In this document: positions 13,301 to 27,480 of the stretch, piece by piece | Layout of the letters: every line of letters starts with the position of its first letter | Position numbering within the stretch: the first letter of the stretch is position 1 | Source of the DNA: Azadirachta indica | Taxonomy: Eukaryota; Streptophyta; Magnoliopsida; Sapindales; Meliaceae | Assembly: GCA_022749755.1 (NCBI GenBank) | Contig: CM040443.1 | Span: forward strand, 11,567,744-11,631,743 | Direction of reading: 5' to 3' | DNA length: 64,000 bases | Notes under the pieces: model-generated | Told to the model about the DNA's origin: nothing | The model's input: the letters and a program-made list of their open reading frames with translations, nothing else | Databases searched by the model: none | Program-made: the position numbers and the translations under genes

Positions 13301-14014
13301 GCCAAATTCTTCCATGAAGACTACCCAGAAAATGGCAAGATGACTTTGCAAGAGGTAAAATTTTGACAATTACCTAACTTTGCTTCGATAATGAAAGCAG
13401 CTCTTATAAAGAAAACTATACCAGTACAAAGGAAAGACTCAAGAGATTTGTGACCAGGATTGAGTGATGGACACCTATGAATTATTTCTACAACGGAAAA
13501 GAATTGTTTCCCCACAAAATCAATATCAAACTTCAAACTAACGGACAAAAAAGAAAAGTCATATAGTTATGCCATTGCATAGCATGCTCAAACAAAAAAA
13601 AAATCCCAATATTTAGATAAATTGAAACGATTCGCTTCAATGAACTAAATGTGCACAATAAAGCCATCATAATTTTGGCGATAGGCCAAGCACTAAATCG
13701 GCAAAAACGTAGAATGCTCCAGCAAAGCAATAAAACTATAGATTCAACTCAAACATAAATGCTGCTGGTGTGAAAAATGATAAACAAAACACACGCCTTA
13801 ACTTATACACCCGATTTCAAACTGACTGACAATCGAAGTAGTGTAACTAAAGATGCAGATATATACACACATTACGAATAGGAGACAGAGAGAGAGTGTT
13901 TACCAAGGAGACGATGGCGATGAAAGTGAGGAATACGGTGAGAATAGCAGAGGAATCGCCCGCCTGTGGCGGAGGGCGTGGTTGTGGAGCTCCTGCTGTC
14001 TGTTGCGGATCCAT
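10381..14014 (-). CDS. Erlin-like SPFH/band-7 (prohibitin-domain) ER membrane protein, 360 aa
   Basis: Nine exons on the minus strand, all with GT-AG borders and a continuous frame: 14014-13904, 12773-12653, 12557-12490, 12414-12355, 12262-12104, 11587-11441, 10968-10754, 10665-10557, 10473-10381 (1083 nt with stop). The protein starts [17 protein letters not shown], has one hydrophobic anchor at about residues 22-42, then an SPFH domain ([45 protein letters not shown]). The C-terminal half is a charged coiled coil ([31 protein letters not shown]), then LGNFLKE near the end. Animal erlins form ring assemblies in ER raft-like membranes and act in ER-associated degradation; the plant orthologue family (Arabidopsis At2g03510 type, about 356 aa) is less studied. 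Length and order match the family. The start is the first ATG after the 5' leader and fits family N-termini. Confidence 0.93.
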
Positions 14015-14437
14015 GGCGTGTTTTCAGTTCACTGCCTCTTCTTTCACCTGAAATTTTGGTTTACTTGCAGAAGCAGGGAATAGAGGAGAGGAGAATCTGT
14101 GCTTGAGTGTAGTTTTAAGAGAGTGTACGTGATTCGTTTTAGTGAATGCCAGCCATTGGATGGACGCGATGAGATTTCCATCTGTCAGGGTGGGTCCAAT
14201 CACGTGATTGATGCGTTTTTCACCCTTGGTTTCCGGAATAAGATCAGCATTCGTACTGTAACAATGGGACGTAAATTTGATTAACACTTTTACAATCAGC
14301 TTTTTTACGATGGCAAATAAAAATTTTCGTACACTTTCACCAGAAGTTATATGATTTGAGAGGGAATGTCCCTTTTTATTTAAATAAATAAAATAATAGG
14401 TTGTTTGAATGTATTTTTTAAATTGTTTTTCATTTAA
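14015..14437. other. Promoter and 5' leader region of the erlin-like gene
   Basis: Sequence directly upstream of the minus-strand start at 14014. No open frame of note belongs to it; it ends at the left terminal inverted repeat of the element at 14438. Confidence 0.4.
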
Positions 14438-14500
14438 AAAGGGTTATTTTCAGTTTCCTCCCCTGAGGTTTAGGAAATTATCACTTTACGGAAAGGTTTG
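14438..14500 (+). repeat. Left terminal inverted repeat of the TIR element
   Basis: Pairs with 15626-15565 in reverse complement; shared blocks include GGGTTATTTTCAGTTT, TCCCCTGA and GTTTAGGAAA. Mismatches are mostly single substitutions. Confidence 0.75.
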
Positions 14501-15030
14501 AGGAAAGGTTAAGTGACCTCCCCTTAGTTAATTTTGACCGTTAATTTACTGTTAAATTTAATGGTAAAAATGTGAAGAGCGAAAAGCAGTTTTACAATTA
14601 TTTTATTTATTTGTTCTCATTTGAAAACCTAAAATTATCATTTTCACCAACCCACCGGCCGCCACCCCTCTTCTTCCCACTCTCTCTCTCTACACAGCAA
14701 CATAATCACCTCCTCCCTCACCAATCGGCCGCCGCCCTCTCTACCCAACAACAGTAGTTGACCCTCGCTCTCTCCTCGTCGTCTTCATTCACCATCCATC
14801 AATGGGCTCCTCCACCACCCGACAACAACAACGATCTCTTTCTACACTCATTATCTAACCGCCGACGTCTCTTCCACCCGCTTGATAAATCTTCAAAACT
14901 CAATAGCAACTCCTTTTCAAGTGCTATTCTTATCATCGTTAGTATTAATGATGCTTTAGGATTTATAATTTTATGATTTTTTATCTGGAGTTAGTAAGAA
15001 GAAAAGAGAGAGGGCGTTGATGGTGGTAAA

Positions 15031-15195
15031 GATGTGGTGTTGCCAAATGGCTTTACTTTGGATATAAAGAGGCTTAATGCTTGTAAACATAGTGAGAAAC
15101 AATTTAGGTTGGAGAGGAATATATTAGGACATCTTAGGCATTCGAATTTGCTGTTGTTGTTTGTTCCTTCTTTCGGGGTATTTGGTCAATGTTAG
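15031..15195 (+). pseudogene. Captured BIR2-like LRR receptor-kinase fragment
   Basis: An open stretch in frame 15031-15195 (stop TAG at 15193) reads DVVLPNGFTLDIKRLNACK then HSEKQFRLERNILGHLRHSN. This lines up with the start of the kinase domain of BIR2-type (BAK1-interacting) LRR receptor kinases, where the usual text is LPDG-xLAVKRL-CK-GEKQFR-EMNxLG-LRHPNL. The ATP-anchoring Lys of the VKRL motif survives (IKRL). The frame then drifts and stops, and no catalytic HRD or DFG motif follows, so the piece cannot be an active kinase. It sits wholly inside the TIR element, which suggests capture rather than local gene decay. Confidence 0.6.
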
Positions 15196-15564
15196 ATATG
15201 CTTGGTTGTTGCCGGCTAGGTTTTGTTATTGCTACTTTGCTACGATTACTGCCTCCTAATTGATACTTGATACTTTTTCTACTGCTGCAACATGGATTGC
15301 AACAGCTCTCTATAAAAATTTTCTACTTGTATTTCTCTCCGTTTTCCCCTCTAAATGCTATTGTATTTTTTAACAAAATTAATTCGGCTGCTGTTGGAAT
15401 TATGCATTATCGAAGAGAGGGACAACTAATTTTTTGTGAAAATTTCTTCAATTTTGTTTTTAGTTGTCAAAGTAAAATGTTGAAGGTATTTTAGTAATTG
15501 CACATTTTTTAGTTAGTCAACAAACAAACGGTTAAGAGAAGGTAAATGAGTCTTGCCCAAACCT

Positions 15565-15626
15565 TTTCCTTTTTGTAAAGTGATAGTTTCCTAAACTTCA
15601 GGGGAGAAAACTGAAAATAACCCTTT
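15565..15626 (-). repeat. Right terminal inverted repeat of the TIR element
   Basis: Reverse complement begins AAAGGGTTATTTTCAGTTTT and continues CTCCCCTGAAGTTTAGGAAA, matching the left end. Confidence 0.75.
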
Positions 15627-16510
15627 AAAAAAAAATAGAAAAAGAATAGACTTAACTTGCATATTCTGTGAGAATTTATTTTCGATAATAGAAAACTATT
15701 ATTTTTATAAATTTTCATTAAGTAGGAAAGAAAAATGACATTTTATTATTCTTATCCTCAACTTTTCTGACAAAATAAATTTTCTAAGTTAATTGTATTT
15801 TTTTAAAAATAATTACTCTACTTATTCCTCTCATTTTCTTTATTTTAGAGAATTATTTTAATGGACACCATCAAACACGTTTCCTTAAACACATTGTTTG
15901 TATTATTTTTAAAGATATTATTTTAAAAAATTTACCAAACATACTCTAGAATTTCGACTCCACCTAATGAAGTTTCAATCAAGCATTGTTTTATAATATT
16001 TTAGTTTTGAAGTATTAGAAAGAACAGTTTTAGAAATACCCTAAAACTTAGAGGCAAATATTCAATATTTGAACGAAAATTAAGATTAAAAAATTAATTA
16101 CAAAAGAATTTATCAAAATTAGAATAACTCCTGGTAAAAGAAATACAAATTTTGATTATGGTTTCTATAATTGTTTTAATGGCTTTTTCTTGCATAAAAT
16201 TAAAAAAAAGGTATTTCCTTCGCTCATTTGATTGCAATACGAAAAGAATCTTTCCATGACTAGAAAAAAGCTGACATCAAGTTCAAATTTTTCTAATAAC
16301 TTCTTTTACTTTTTTACAGATATTAAACTATCTAAAACATTATTTTCTAATTTCCTTTGTATTACTCTAACAATGTAACCATAACAAATTTTACATCACA
16401 AAATTTATATTTAGCGTGATTGTATAATATTTTTTCTATCACCTGTTACTGTAATCAAACAATTAATTACCTTTTATATAAAAAATTTAACTTCCAACAA
16501 CAATAATAAC
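15627..16510. other. AT-rich spacer, nothing recognised
   Basis: Very AT-rich sequence between the TIR element and the duplicated HEMC exon. No coding, RNA or repeat signature was identified. Confidence 0.5.
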
Positions 16511-16514
16511 AATA

Positions 16515-16865
16515 ATTTAACTGGCTATTTGACCAAAGCCAACGCTAGAGTTTTCACATTAAATCCAGAAGCAAAAGTCTTGTACGATGAATAACAACCA
16601 AGTATCAGAAACCAATAAATCCTATCATTCACATAATTGTGCGAAATCCAAAGATAGATTACACAAACAAAAGCTGACCCAGAATAACAAAGTAAGAAAA
16701 AGATGCCTTCCTCTAGTGCCAATTCTGATAACTGAAATCTGCAACCTTGGTTTCAACAGCTACCAAGGCTCTTACAAACCCAGCACTTTGTTTCTAAGAA
16801 CTCTTAGGACTGTTAGCAAAAGATATGAGTCTTCAGGTGCGGTGAAGAGAATGCAACAAGCAAGG
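16515..16865 (-). pseudogene. Partial duplicate of HEMC exon 1 and adjoining intron 1
   Basis: This segment is a diverged copy of 22218-22575, which in the main gene holds the 3'-of-exon-1 intron sequence and most of exon 1. Shared stretches include CTAGAGTTTTCACATTAAAT, CCAGAAGCA and CTTCCTCTAGTGCCAATTCT (plus strand). On the coding (minus) strand the end of the exon still reads AGAATTGGCACTAGAGGAAG, but an 8-bp insertion just before it shifts the frame relative to the main copy, the chloroplast-transit part carries a stop, and no other HEMC exon follows to the left. It is a dead 5' fragment produced by duplication of the same locus. Confidence 0.78.
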
Positions 16866-17579
16866 CTGGACTCATTTAACATGTAGCATGCTTGTTGCAT
16901 GGATCAAAATTTTAATCACAGAATAAAAGATTGGTATCAACAATCTATTAATTTTCCAAACAAAATTGGACAAACAATAACATGGAAACAACTTACTGCC
17001 ACTATGCATGTAGCGATCTTAGCAGCCACTTCAACTATCACATTGACTACTTTACACGAAATCTGAGTGTATAACTTTTGAATACTACTTCATATATTTA
17101 CTCTACCTAAACAAACAGATGTAGCAATCTTATTGAGGCCACATATCCTATTTCCTCCAAAAAAAATAAAATAAAGAGGCACTTAAAGTTTTATTAGTTT
17201 GAATGAGTACAATTTGCTTAAGAGTTTGTATATAAAAACAAAGGAAAAAATATCATCTAACTACTAATATCAAGCTACAAGCTGACAACCACATGCTTCT
17301 GAAGGTATCACATAAGTAACAAAGTTTCTAAAAGATTTCATTTAGCTAACAACGTGTCAACATCAGAACAAACTCAGACAACAAAGGGATAATAATGTCA
17401 ATTTGCATTAAAAATAGTCTGAGAGAGTTCTTCTACTTTAGAAAGCATAACATAAATACCAGAAGTTTCAAAAAGTATCATTTGACTACATGTGCTAGAA
17501 ATTCTGTTCAACTCCAAGACAATTCTTTCTTGATCTAAAAGCTTAAGCCAACAAGTAAGGATCCAAACATACAATGTAA

Positions 17580-17665
17580 GTTTTAACACTCTCACATGCA
17601 AGGATGGACTCATTTAACAGGTAAAATTCTTGTCACATGGATTCAAATATTAATCACAGGCAATC
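17580..17665. repeat. Short duplicated segment (second copy of 16850-16920)
   Basis: The string GGACTCATTTAACA followed by a -CTTGT-ACATGGAT-AAAT-TTAATCACAG pattern occurs at 17602-17660 and, with small changes, at 16868-16922. It indicates that the duplication next to HEMC involved more than one step. Confidence 0.6.
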
Positions 17666-17689
17666 CATTTCATTATGTGTGAATAAATT

Positions 17690-17800
17690 ATTATTTAACC
17701 AAAGAGAATTAGCTTCAGGGGAACTCGAACCCCACATCATAAGGTCAAAATACTCCTATACCATTTCAGGTTAACACTTGACCTAAAAGCTTAAGTTAAC
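17690..17800 (-). repeat. Possible tRNA-derived SINE fragment
   Basis: On the minus strand there is a pol III-like A box (TGGTATAGGAG, 17763-17753) followed about 30 bp later by a B box within GGGGTTCGAGTTCCCC (about 17733-17718). The rest does not fold into a canonical tRNA that I can draw, so a tRNA gene is unlikely. Plant SINE heads have this spacing. Body and tail boundaries are not clear. Confidence 0.35.
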
Positions 17801-18633
17801 ACTCCTTTCCACAAATAATGCCGAAGTAATTACTGTACAACTTATGGTGTTGAAAAAGTTATTTTACTTGTGAACTTTATGGTACTGATTCAACCTTCAC
17901 CCTAGAATTGCAGAGAAAGATTACATACCTGAATATACATTTGCACAAGTCATACCCTTCAATTCTGTCCAAACAGATGTATATAAAACTCAATCCCAAC
18001 CAAAAAAGAATAGTAACTTGAAACCAAAAATGTGATGGACAATGAAAGAAGTTTACCTGCTGGAGCATTGAGAAACAGACCTAACAATCCCTTAGTGCAT
18101 GGTTGCAGCAAAGGGCTAATGAATCTAACTGATGTAATCTGAATTCAAAGCAACATGTTCTACTTCGGATCATTGAATAAGATGACGAAGCAGGCCTACC
18201 TTACCCATTTTAGGTATTGTAGACCACAAATCCATGCAAATCATAGCCATTCTATAATCTATTCCAAAACATCTACCACCAACCTAGCATGCCCCAATAT
18301 GGGCTAAAAGCAAGGCTTCTGAATAATACGTTCTTGTAGATAAATCATTTCACAGACATGCACCACACATGTCAAAGCACAACACATACCAATGACCGTG
18401 CACATACACAGAAAGATGAAGAGAACAATTGACTTTCTAATATTATTAAAAGAACAGAATCATCTAAGCCTCTTGCAACATTCTCTTCTAGCTGATAATC
18501 AATAGAACTATTGTTCTTAATGTTACAACAAATAACAGCTAAGGAGGAAAATTGGACGGTGGGAAACAACCATTTTAAGTTAAACAAGAAGACTCAAGCT
18601 TTTCTCTTTCTCCTTGTGCTGTTGTTAAACTAC

Positions 18634-22611
<3,978 letters not shown>

Positions 22612-24190
22612 TGATACACAGAGTCAGAAGCACAGAGACAGAAACGAATTATAGGAAGCAAGTGAAAATGGTACTAGTTTGGCTTCCAATCCAAGGCTTT
22701 GTCACAGTTACGTTGGATAGATAGGATATATTGGATTACACTTTCGTACAGATTCAGATCCTCTACGTTTTGCTCAAAATTCTTTCTTCATTCCTCTTTT
22801 AATCTCAACCCTCCAGAGAATATCTACGGTCGAGATGAATTTACGCGGATCAGAAAATCAGAGGACAGCGTAATGACAATTTTGTGCTTAAGCTTTGAAA
22901 AAAGTACTGAGTTCGTCTATGATTCTATCAATTGTGACAATTTAGTCCTCGATAGACGGTATGTTATGCGCCAAAACGTAGATGGATTATGGAAGGGACT
23001 AAATAAAAAAATTGAGAAAATTATGTCATAATTTATAAAAGTAACAAATTTTAGAGACGAAAATGTTGTTATTCAAATTTAAATGTAAAATTTAGATTGT
23101 TTCTACGCTTGCCATTTCTACACTTGCTAATACGATGTCGTTGCATGAAACGCTTTCCAACTTCGTTTGTTTGTCTTGGCTGCGCATCGTTTTCCTTGAC
23201 AACTTGTCAAAGAAAGCGTCGTCAGTCAACAAGTTGTTTTAATTTTTTTTCGTTTTTCATTTTATTATCGTTTCCAAAACTCATACATACTGAAAAAGCT
23301 AAATGGATTTTTAGTAATTTGAAAAATAAAAATTTAAGTATGTGCATATGGATTGTCAATATTTTTCAATATTTTTTCAATATTTTTTTCACGATTACCT
23401 ACTAAGAATCATTATATATTTTTTAAATTATAAAAGTAGAAATATTCTGCAAGTTACTAATAATTACATTATCATTTAAAGGTACTAAGTAGTACGAGTT
23501 AATACAATCAACAAAATTTATGTACTTTTTTTAATTCAATTAGAGAAGTTTAAACTTTTGTGAGCTTTTTAAAAGTTTGAGTTTTACTTCATTTATTTTA
23601 TGACATAATTAATTACACAATTTTTACTAAAAGAAGTATTACTTTGAAAAGCTATGCTAAGAAAACTCTAAATGGTAACTTAACTGAAGCAAAATGTTGT
23701 TAGTTAATCAAATCATACAGACCAAATCTTGCTGTCATACACACAGACGTATATATTATACATAAAACACCCTTACTTTGGAGAAAGTGCAAGTTTGATA
23801 ATACTGATACATATGGTTAATTGGAAATTTTCTGGCAAATAAGCCAGGCTGAGATTCCCTGAATTGAGGCTTTCATAGACCTTCCTTCTTTGTGCAAATT
23901 CAGATGACTCTATTGGCTTTAAGGACATGGAGCAAATGCATTGCATATGTACATTCGGGTCCCTCAAAATCTCAAGCAAAGAGCACATATGCCACTTTGG
24001 TAAGCTTAGTGATATGCAGAGGTGCACAAAAGTGTTAAGGAAAAAGTGTAATGAATAAGGCATATTGATGTCAACATACTAACTCTCGAATGTGCATCTG
24101 ATCTGTATGCTTTTCAAAGGCTATAAATATAGACCTTTTGTGACACAACAATGGCATCTAATCAGGGTATGAATATTATAGAGGAAGAGA
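22612..24190. other. HEMC promoter side and intergenic spacer
   Basis: About 22612-23000 is the upstream region of HEMC; the open frames there (for example 22699-23031 plus) match nothing known. The remainder is AT-rich with no recognised feature. Confidence 0.4.
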
Positions 24191-24194
24191 GGCC

Positions 24195-24620
24195 TAACAT
24201 GAAGATAAAGAGTCTTGTTTGGTAGCCAAGAATGACTTGCCTTGCCTCTGCAATGAGGTTTCAGTTGTAGTTTAAATACAGAATCCTTGTGGAAGGTTTC
24301 AAGGCAGTCATATCTTGGCTAATTTGACAGGCTCTTGTCACTCATGCCAGGCTTTCTCTTCTTCCAAACATAACTGCCTAAAAGATTAGTGTATATTTGT
24401 CAGGCATAGCATTTGAGCTTGATTTTGAGAAAAAGAGTCTTAGATGAAGATTGGAGTTTTGTTTGATGGCCAAGGATGATTTGCTCACTCCAGATTCTAG
24501 CTAAATGAGCTTCAGTCATAATTTTTGCTCTCAAACCACAAACTTCTGTTTCGGTTTCGGTCAGTAACCTTTGGCTAGGCTGACAGACTCTCTCTTTCAT
24601 GTGAAGCTTTCTTTCTCTCA
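24195..24620. repeat. Diverged tandem duplication, ~235-bp unit, two copies
   Basis: Copy 1 (about 24205-24362) and copy 2 (about 24440-24618) share, in order, GAGTCTTGTTTGGTAGCCAAGAATGA-like against GGAGTTTTGTTTGATGGCCAAGGATGA-like text, an ATGAG-TTCAGT block, a TTGGCTA-TTGACAG block and a final AGGCTTTCT/AAGCTTTCT block. Indels separate them. No coding function was seen. Confidence 0.55.
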
Positions 24621-25440
24621 CCCGTTCACCACAAGGATAAGTTAATGGGATGTTGACTGTAAAGTACTTATTCTATACTACTTAGTCATATAAAGGTTAA
24701 TTGCCAGCAGGTATATTGATATAAATGTCGTAATTGAATCCATTATCACCAAAGAATCATAATGTCACTCATTCTGCTTTCAAACTCTGAAGGAATGAGC
24801 TAACAAGGACCACAAACACGCACACACACATATATAACATTAGGAACCAGAAAACAGATATATAACAGTTCACTATGATACCTATTGGCTGCAGGCAATG
24901 CCGTAAGAAAAAGCTGGTTATTATGTGGAGTAGATTGTGAGTATGCAAGAATGGCTGTCCCAAAAGGAGTGAGCAGGATTCTCAAGGATTTCTTATTTAC
25001 AAATTAAGATTACAATTTTTCTCCATTATCCACTAGCTCACCAGTTTTCTTTCTATCTGTTACAGAATACTCCTATCTAGCATGAATCTTGAACTGAAGT
25101 GCTTATTTATGGAATTAAACTCTCCATTTGTGTTTTTCTGGCGAATATTAAATTATGCATAAACTTAAACCCTAATCAATCATAACTCATATCAATTGAG
25201 AAATAACTATCGTTGATTTTCTTTTTTTATTTTGCTTTGGTACTTGGAATTACTTATGCTATGGTTACCATATGAAATTAATATCAGTTATCAACATGTT
25301 GTCGATATGAGATTAATGCAAAGATTTATCTGTATTGCATCTTACTGGTTCTAAATTTATTTTTTTTACTAATGGTTATTTATTTATTTATTTATTTATT
25401 GTTTCTTAGAGAACATTACAGAAGCATCTGAAAGAAAACC
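24621..25440. other. Spacer holding one copy of a dispersed repeat
   Basis: Contains the 24960-25110 copy of a repeat also found at 40312-40467, then an AT-rich stretch with an (ATTT)-type microsatellite at 25376-25400. No gene seen. Confidence 0.5.
24960..25112 (+). repeat. Dispersed repeat, copy A
   Basis: About 150 bp nearly identical to 40312-40467. Both contain TTTACAAATTAAGATTACAA, TTTTTCTCCATTATCCACTA and CTAGCATGAATCTTGAACTG, with about one difference per 10-15 bases. Both copies start abruptly at an AAAAGGAGT-AGCA string and lose similarity after GTGCTTATTTA. Confidence 0.8.
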
Positions 25441-25454
25441 TGGAGATTAAATTT

Positions 25455-25690
25455 GGTTTTCTGTACTATAAAGACGAAAAGCCAAAGTGGTTATGTGCCT
25501 CCTCCTTATATTCCATTGGAACAGTCAGATTCGGGACTGGAAATTGTTCCTCACAAGGAAGACCTCTCTGTTTCCCGGCACTCGGTCGACGAGCCAGTGC
25601 ATTGGTCATCCGGAATCTGTGCTTGTTGCTATGATATTCAGCGCTGTATGCTACTTTATCCCTGTGACCTTGATTTTATCAGAAGGTGCC
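25455..25690 (+). pseudogene. PLAC8-family (cell-number-regulator-like) N-terminal fragment
   Basis: The frame reads KSQSGYVPPPYIPLEQSDS, then GLEIVPHKEDLSV, DEPVHWSSGICACCYDIQRC. This matches the N-terminus of plant PLAC8 proteins (usual text KSQS-YVPPPYIPL…W-SGICACC-D-QSC-IGLFCPC), which carry a Cys-rich transmembrane domain and are linked to organ size or metal transport in some members. After QRC the expected CCIGLFCPCxLFG motif is lost and the frame ends, and the second half of the domain is absent. An AAAGACGAAAAG stretch precedes the family start, and no normal ATG-GCA context is visible. The Ty1/copia element lies 170 bp downstream. Confidence 0.62.
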
Positions 25691-25861
25691 CCTTAAAGTT
25701 TAAAATGAATGGATAAAATTGTTGTTATTTTCTTTCATTCGTGCTTAAAGTGGTAGAACTTCAATTTTCAGAAAGAAGAAAAAATGTGTTGAACTGTATA
25801 TGTACCATATAATTTATAATTTCGTGTGTTTAGCTCTTAACTTGATAGGAGCTAATACTCT

Positions 25862-26073
25862 TGTGAAGAAATCGATTCTTATTTTTTAAATATATTGATA
25901 TACAAAGATGGTCTTTATATAGGCTTCACAAGATAATAAAAAAAAAAAAATTACATATTTATGTATATAAAAAGAAAGAAATCATGAAAAAAAAAAAAAC
26001 ATAATAATAGTGATTAGTAAAATTAAAGAAAAAAAATCGTGTCCTTAATTTAATTAATCAATTATCATTAACA
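25862..26073 (-). repeat. LTR (3' LTR in element orientation)
   Basis: 212 bp. Shares with the other LTR the A-rich body and the terminal CCTTAATTTAATTAATCAAT block. It is about 37 bp shorter than its partner through deletions near the middle. Confidence 0.9.
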
Positions 26074-26081
26074 GTCCCATT

Positions 26082-26109
26082 TAAACTCAAGATGGCCATC
26101 TTGAGTTTA
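26082..26109. repeat. Perfect 28-bp palindrome beside the 3' LTR
   Basis: Arms TAAACTCAAGATGG (26082-26095) and CCATCTTGAGTTTA (26096-26109) with no spacer. It occupies the place where the polypurine tract would lie. Confidence 0.85.
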
Positions 26110-26159
26110 GACACCAAATCTCAAAAACGACTAGAATGATGACTTTTGGTGAACATATC

Positions 26160-27480
26160 TGCTAATTGGTCCAAAGAAAAGATTGAAAGAAGAGTAATAG
26201 TGCCTTAAGTGATATACTAACGAATGAAATGACAGTCAACTTCAATATATTTGGTGTGCTTATGGAAGACATTATTATGAATAATCTGAATAATACTACT
26301 ATTATCACAAGCAAAAGAAGTGGGACCAAAATGATGAATACCCATATCACTAAGAAGTCAGCGAAGTCAAGTAATCTCTTGAGTAGTATTTGCAAGAGCA
26401 CAGTATTCTGCTTCTGTGCTAGATCGTGCAACAACGATCTGTTTCTTACAATGCCAAAAAATAAGAGAATCACCCAGAAAAATATAAAGACTAGTAGTAG
26501 AGTGTTAGTCAGTAGGATCACCAGTCCAGTTTACATCAGAAAAGGCACGTAACTCTAAAGATGAATGGGTAAAGAAATGAAGCCCATAAAACAGAGTGCC
26601 CTTAATGTAGCGAAAAATGTGAAGAATAGTCGCATAATGAAGAGAGCGGGGAGTAGGCATATACTGACTTACAATATGAACAACAGGAGAGATATTAGGT
26701 CGAGTAACCGTGAGGTAAACTAAACTACCAACCAGTTGTCTCTAAAGGGTAACATCTTTAAGTAGAACGCCGTCAAGGGGTGTGAGTTTGGCATTGGGCT
26801 CTAGTGAAGTAGAAACGATTTTACTATTAGTCAAATTAGCTTGAGCAAGGAGATCTGATACATATTTAGACTGAGAAAGATAGTAGCCATCAGAGTCAAA
26901 AAGCACCTTCAAACCAAGAAAGTAGTTAAGATGACCAAGGTCTTTCATCTCAAAATGTTGCTGAATGAGGCCTTGAAAGTAGATATCTCATCAACGTCAT
27001 AACCAGTAATGATCATATCATCCACATAAGATAAGAGAAAAATACAGCCATGATCTGCTTTGTGAATAAAGAGAGCAGTATTATAAGAGCTAGAATGAAA
27101 ACCAAGTTACTAAATGGTAACGCTCAACTTAGCAAACCAAGCTCGAGGAATCTATTTGAGACCATACAAGGCACGACGAAATTTGTAAACTTTATGTGAT
27201 GGATGGGAATATCCTGAAGGAGGTTTCATATAAACAACTCTAGTGAAATCACCATTGAGGAAGGCATTTTTAACATTCATTTGAAATAGTGTCCACTGGT
27301 GTACAGCAGCTACTGTCAAAAGGTTTCATACAAATGTCATACGAGTAACAAGAGTAAAGGTTTCTTCATAATCAATGTCATACTCCTGATTAAATCCTTT
27401 AGCAACCAATTTGACTTTATACCGTTCAATAAATCCATCAGCTTTAGTCTTGATTTTATAAACTCATTTGCAGCCAATTA
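26160..27480 (-). pseudogene. Ty1/copia reverse transcriptase and RNase H remnant
   Basis: On the minus strand the RT core is readable in pieces: [31 protein letters not shown] near 27370-27480; NAFLNGDF, YMKPPSGY near 27200-27290; the catalytic YVDD at 27017-27028 inside LLSYVDDMIITG; then MKDLGHLNYFLGLKV at 26948-26900 and the YLSQSKYVSDLL block. RNase H follows to about 26160. Stops (for example within RMTFV*NLL and YGLK*IPRAW) and shifts separate these blocks. Confidence 0.85.

Larger units (their letters stand above)
14438..15626. mobile_element. Non-autonomous TIR DNA element (Pack-MULE-like) carrying a receptor-kinase fragment
   Basis: The two ends are long inverted repeats. Left end 14438 onward reads AAAGGGTTATTTTCAGTTT, then CTCCCCTGAGGTTTAGGAAA and TATCACTTTAC; the reverse complement of the right end (15626 leftward) reads the same with a few substitutions. 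Similarity stays recognisable for about 60 bp and weakly to about 100 bp. The interior (about 1 kb) encodes no transposase; it contains a GC-richer block at 14640-14900 and a kinase fragment at 15031-15195. Long TIRs with captured gene sequence fit a Mutator-like Pack-MULE. A clean 9-bp target duplication is not evident: both flanks are A/T runs (…CATTTAA and AAAAAAATAG…). A hAT or other superfamily cannot be excluded. Confidence 0.7.

Noticed and set aside
17690..17800. tRNA gene
   Set aside because: A T-loop-like GGTTCGAGTTCC is present but I could not form a matching acceptor stem and anticodon arm; listed only as a weak SINE candidate.
22699..23405. Plus-strand ORFs of about 100 codons upstream of HEMC
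   Set aside because: No recognisable motif; probably promoter-side chance frames.
26229..26552. Plus-strand Asn/Thr/Lys-rich ORF
   Set aside because: Antisense of the retrotransposon RNase H region.
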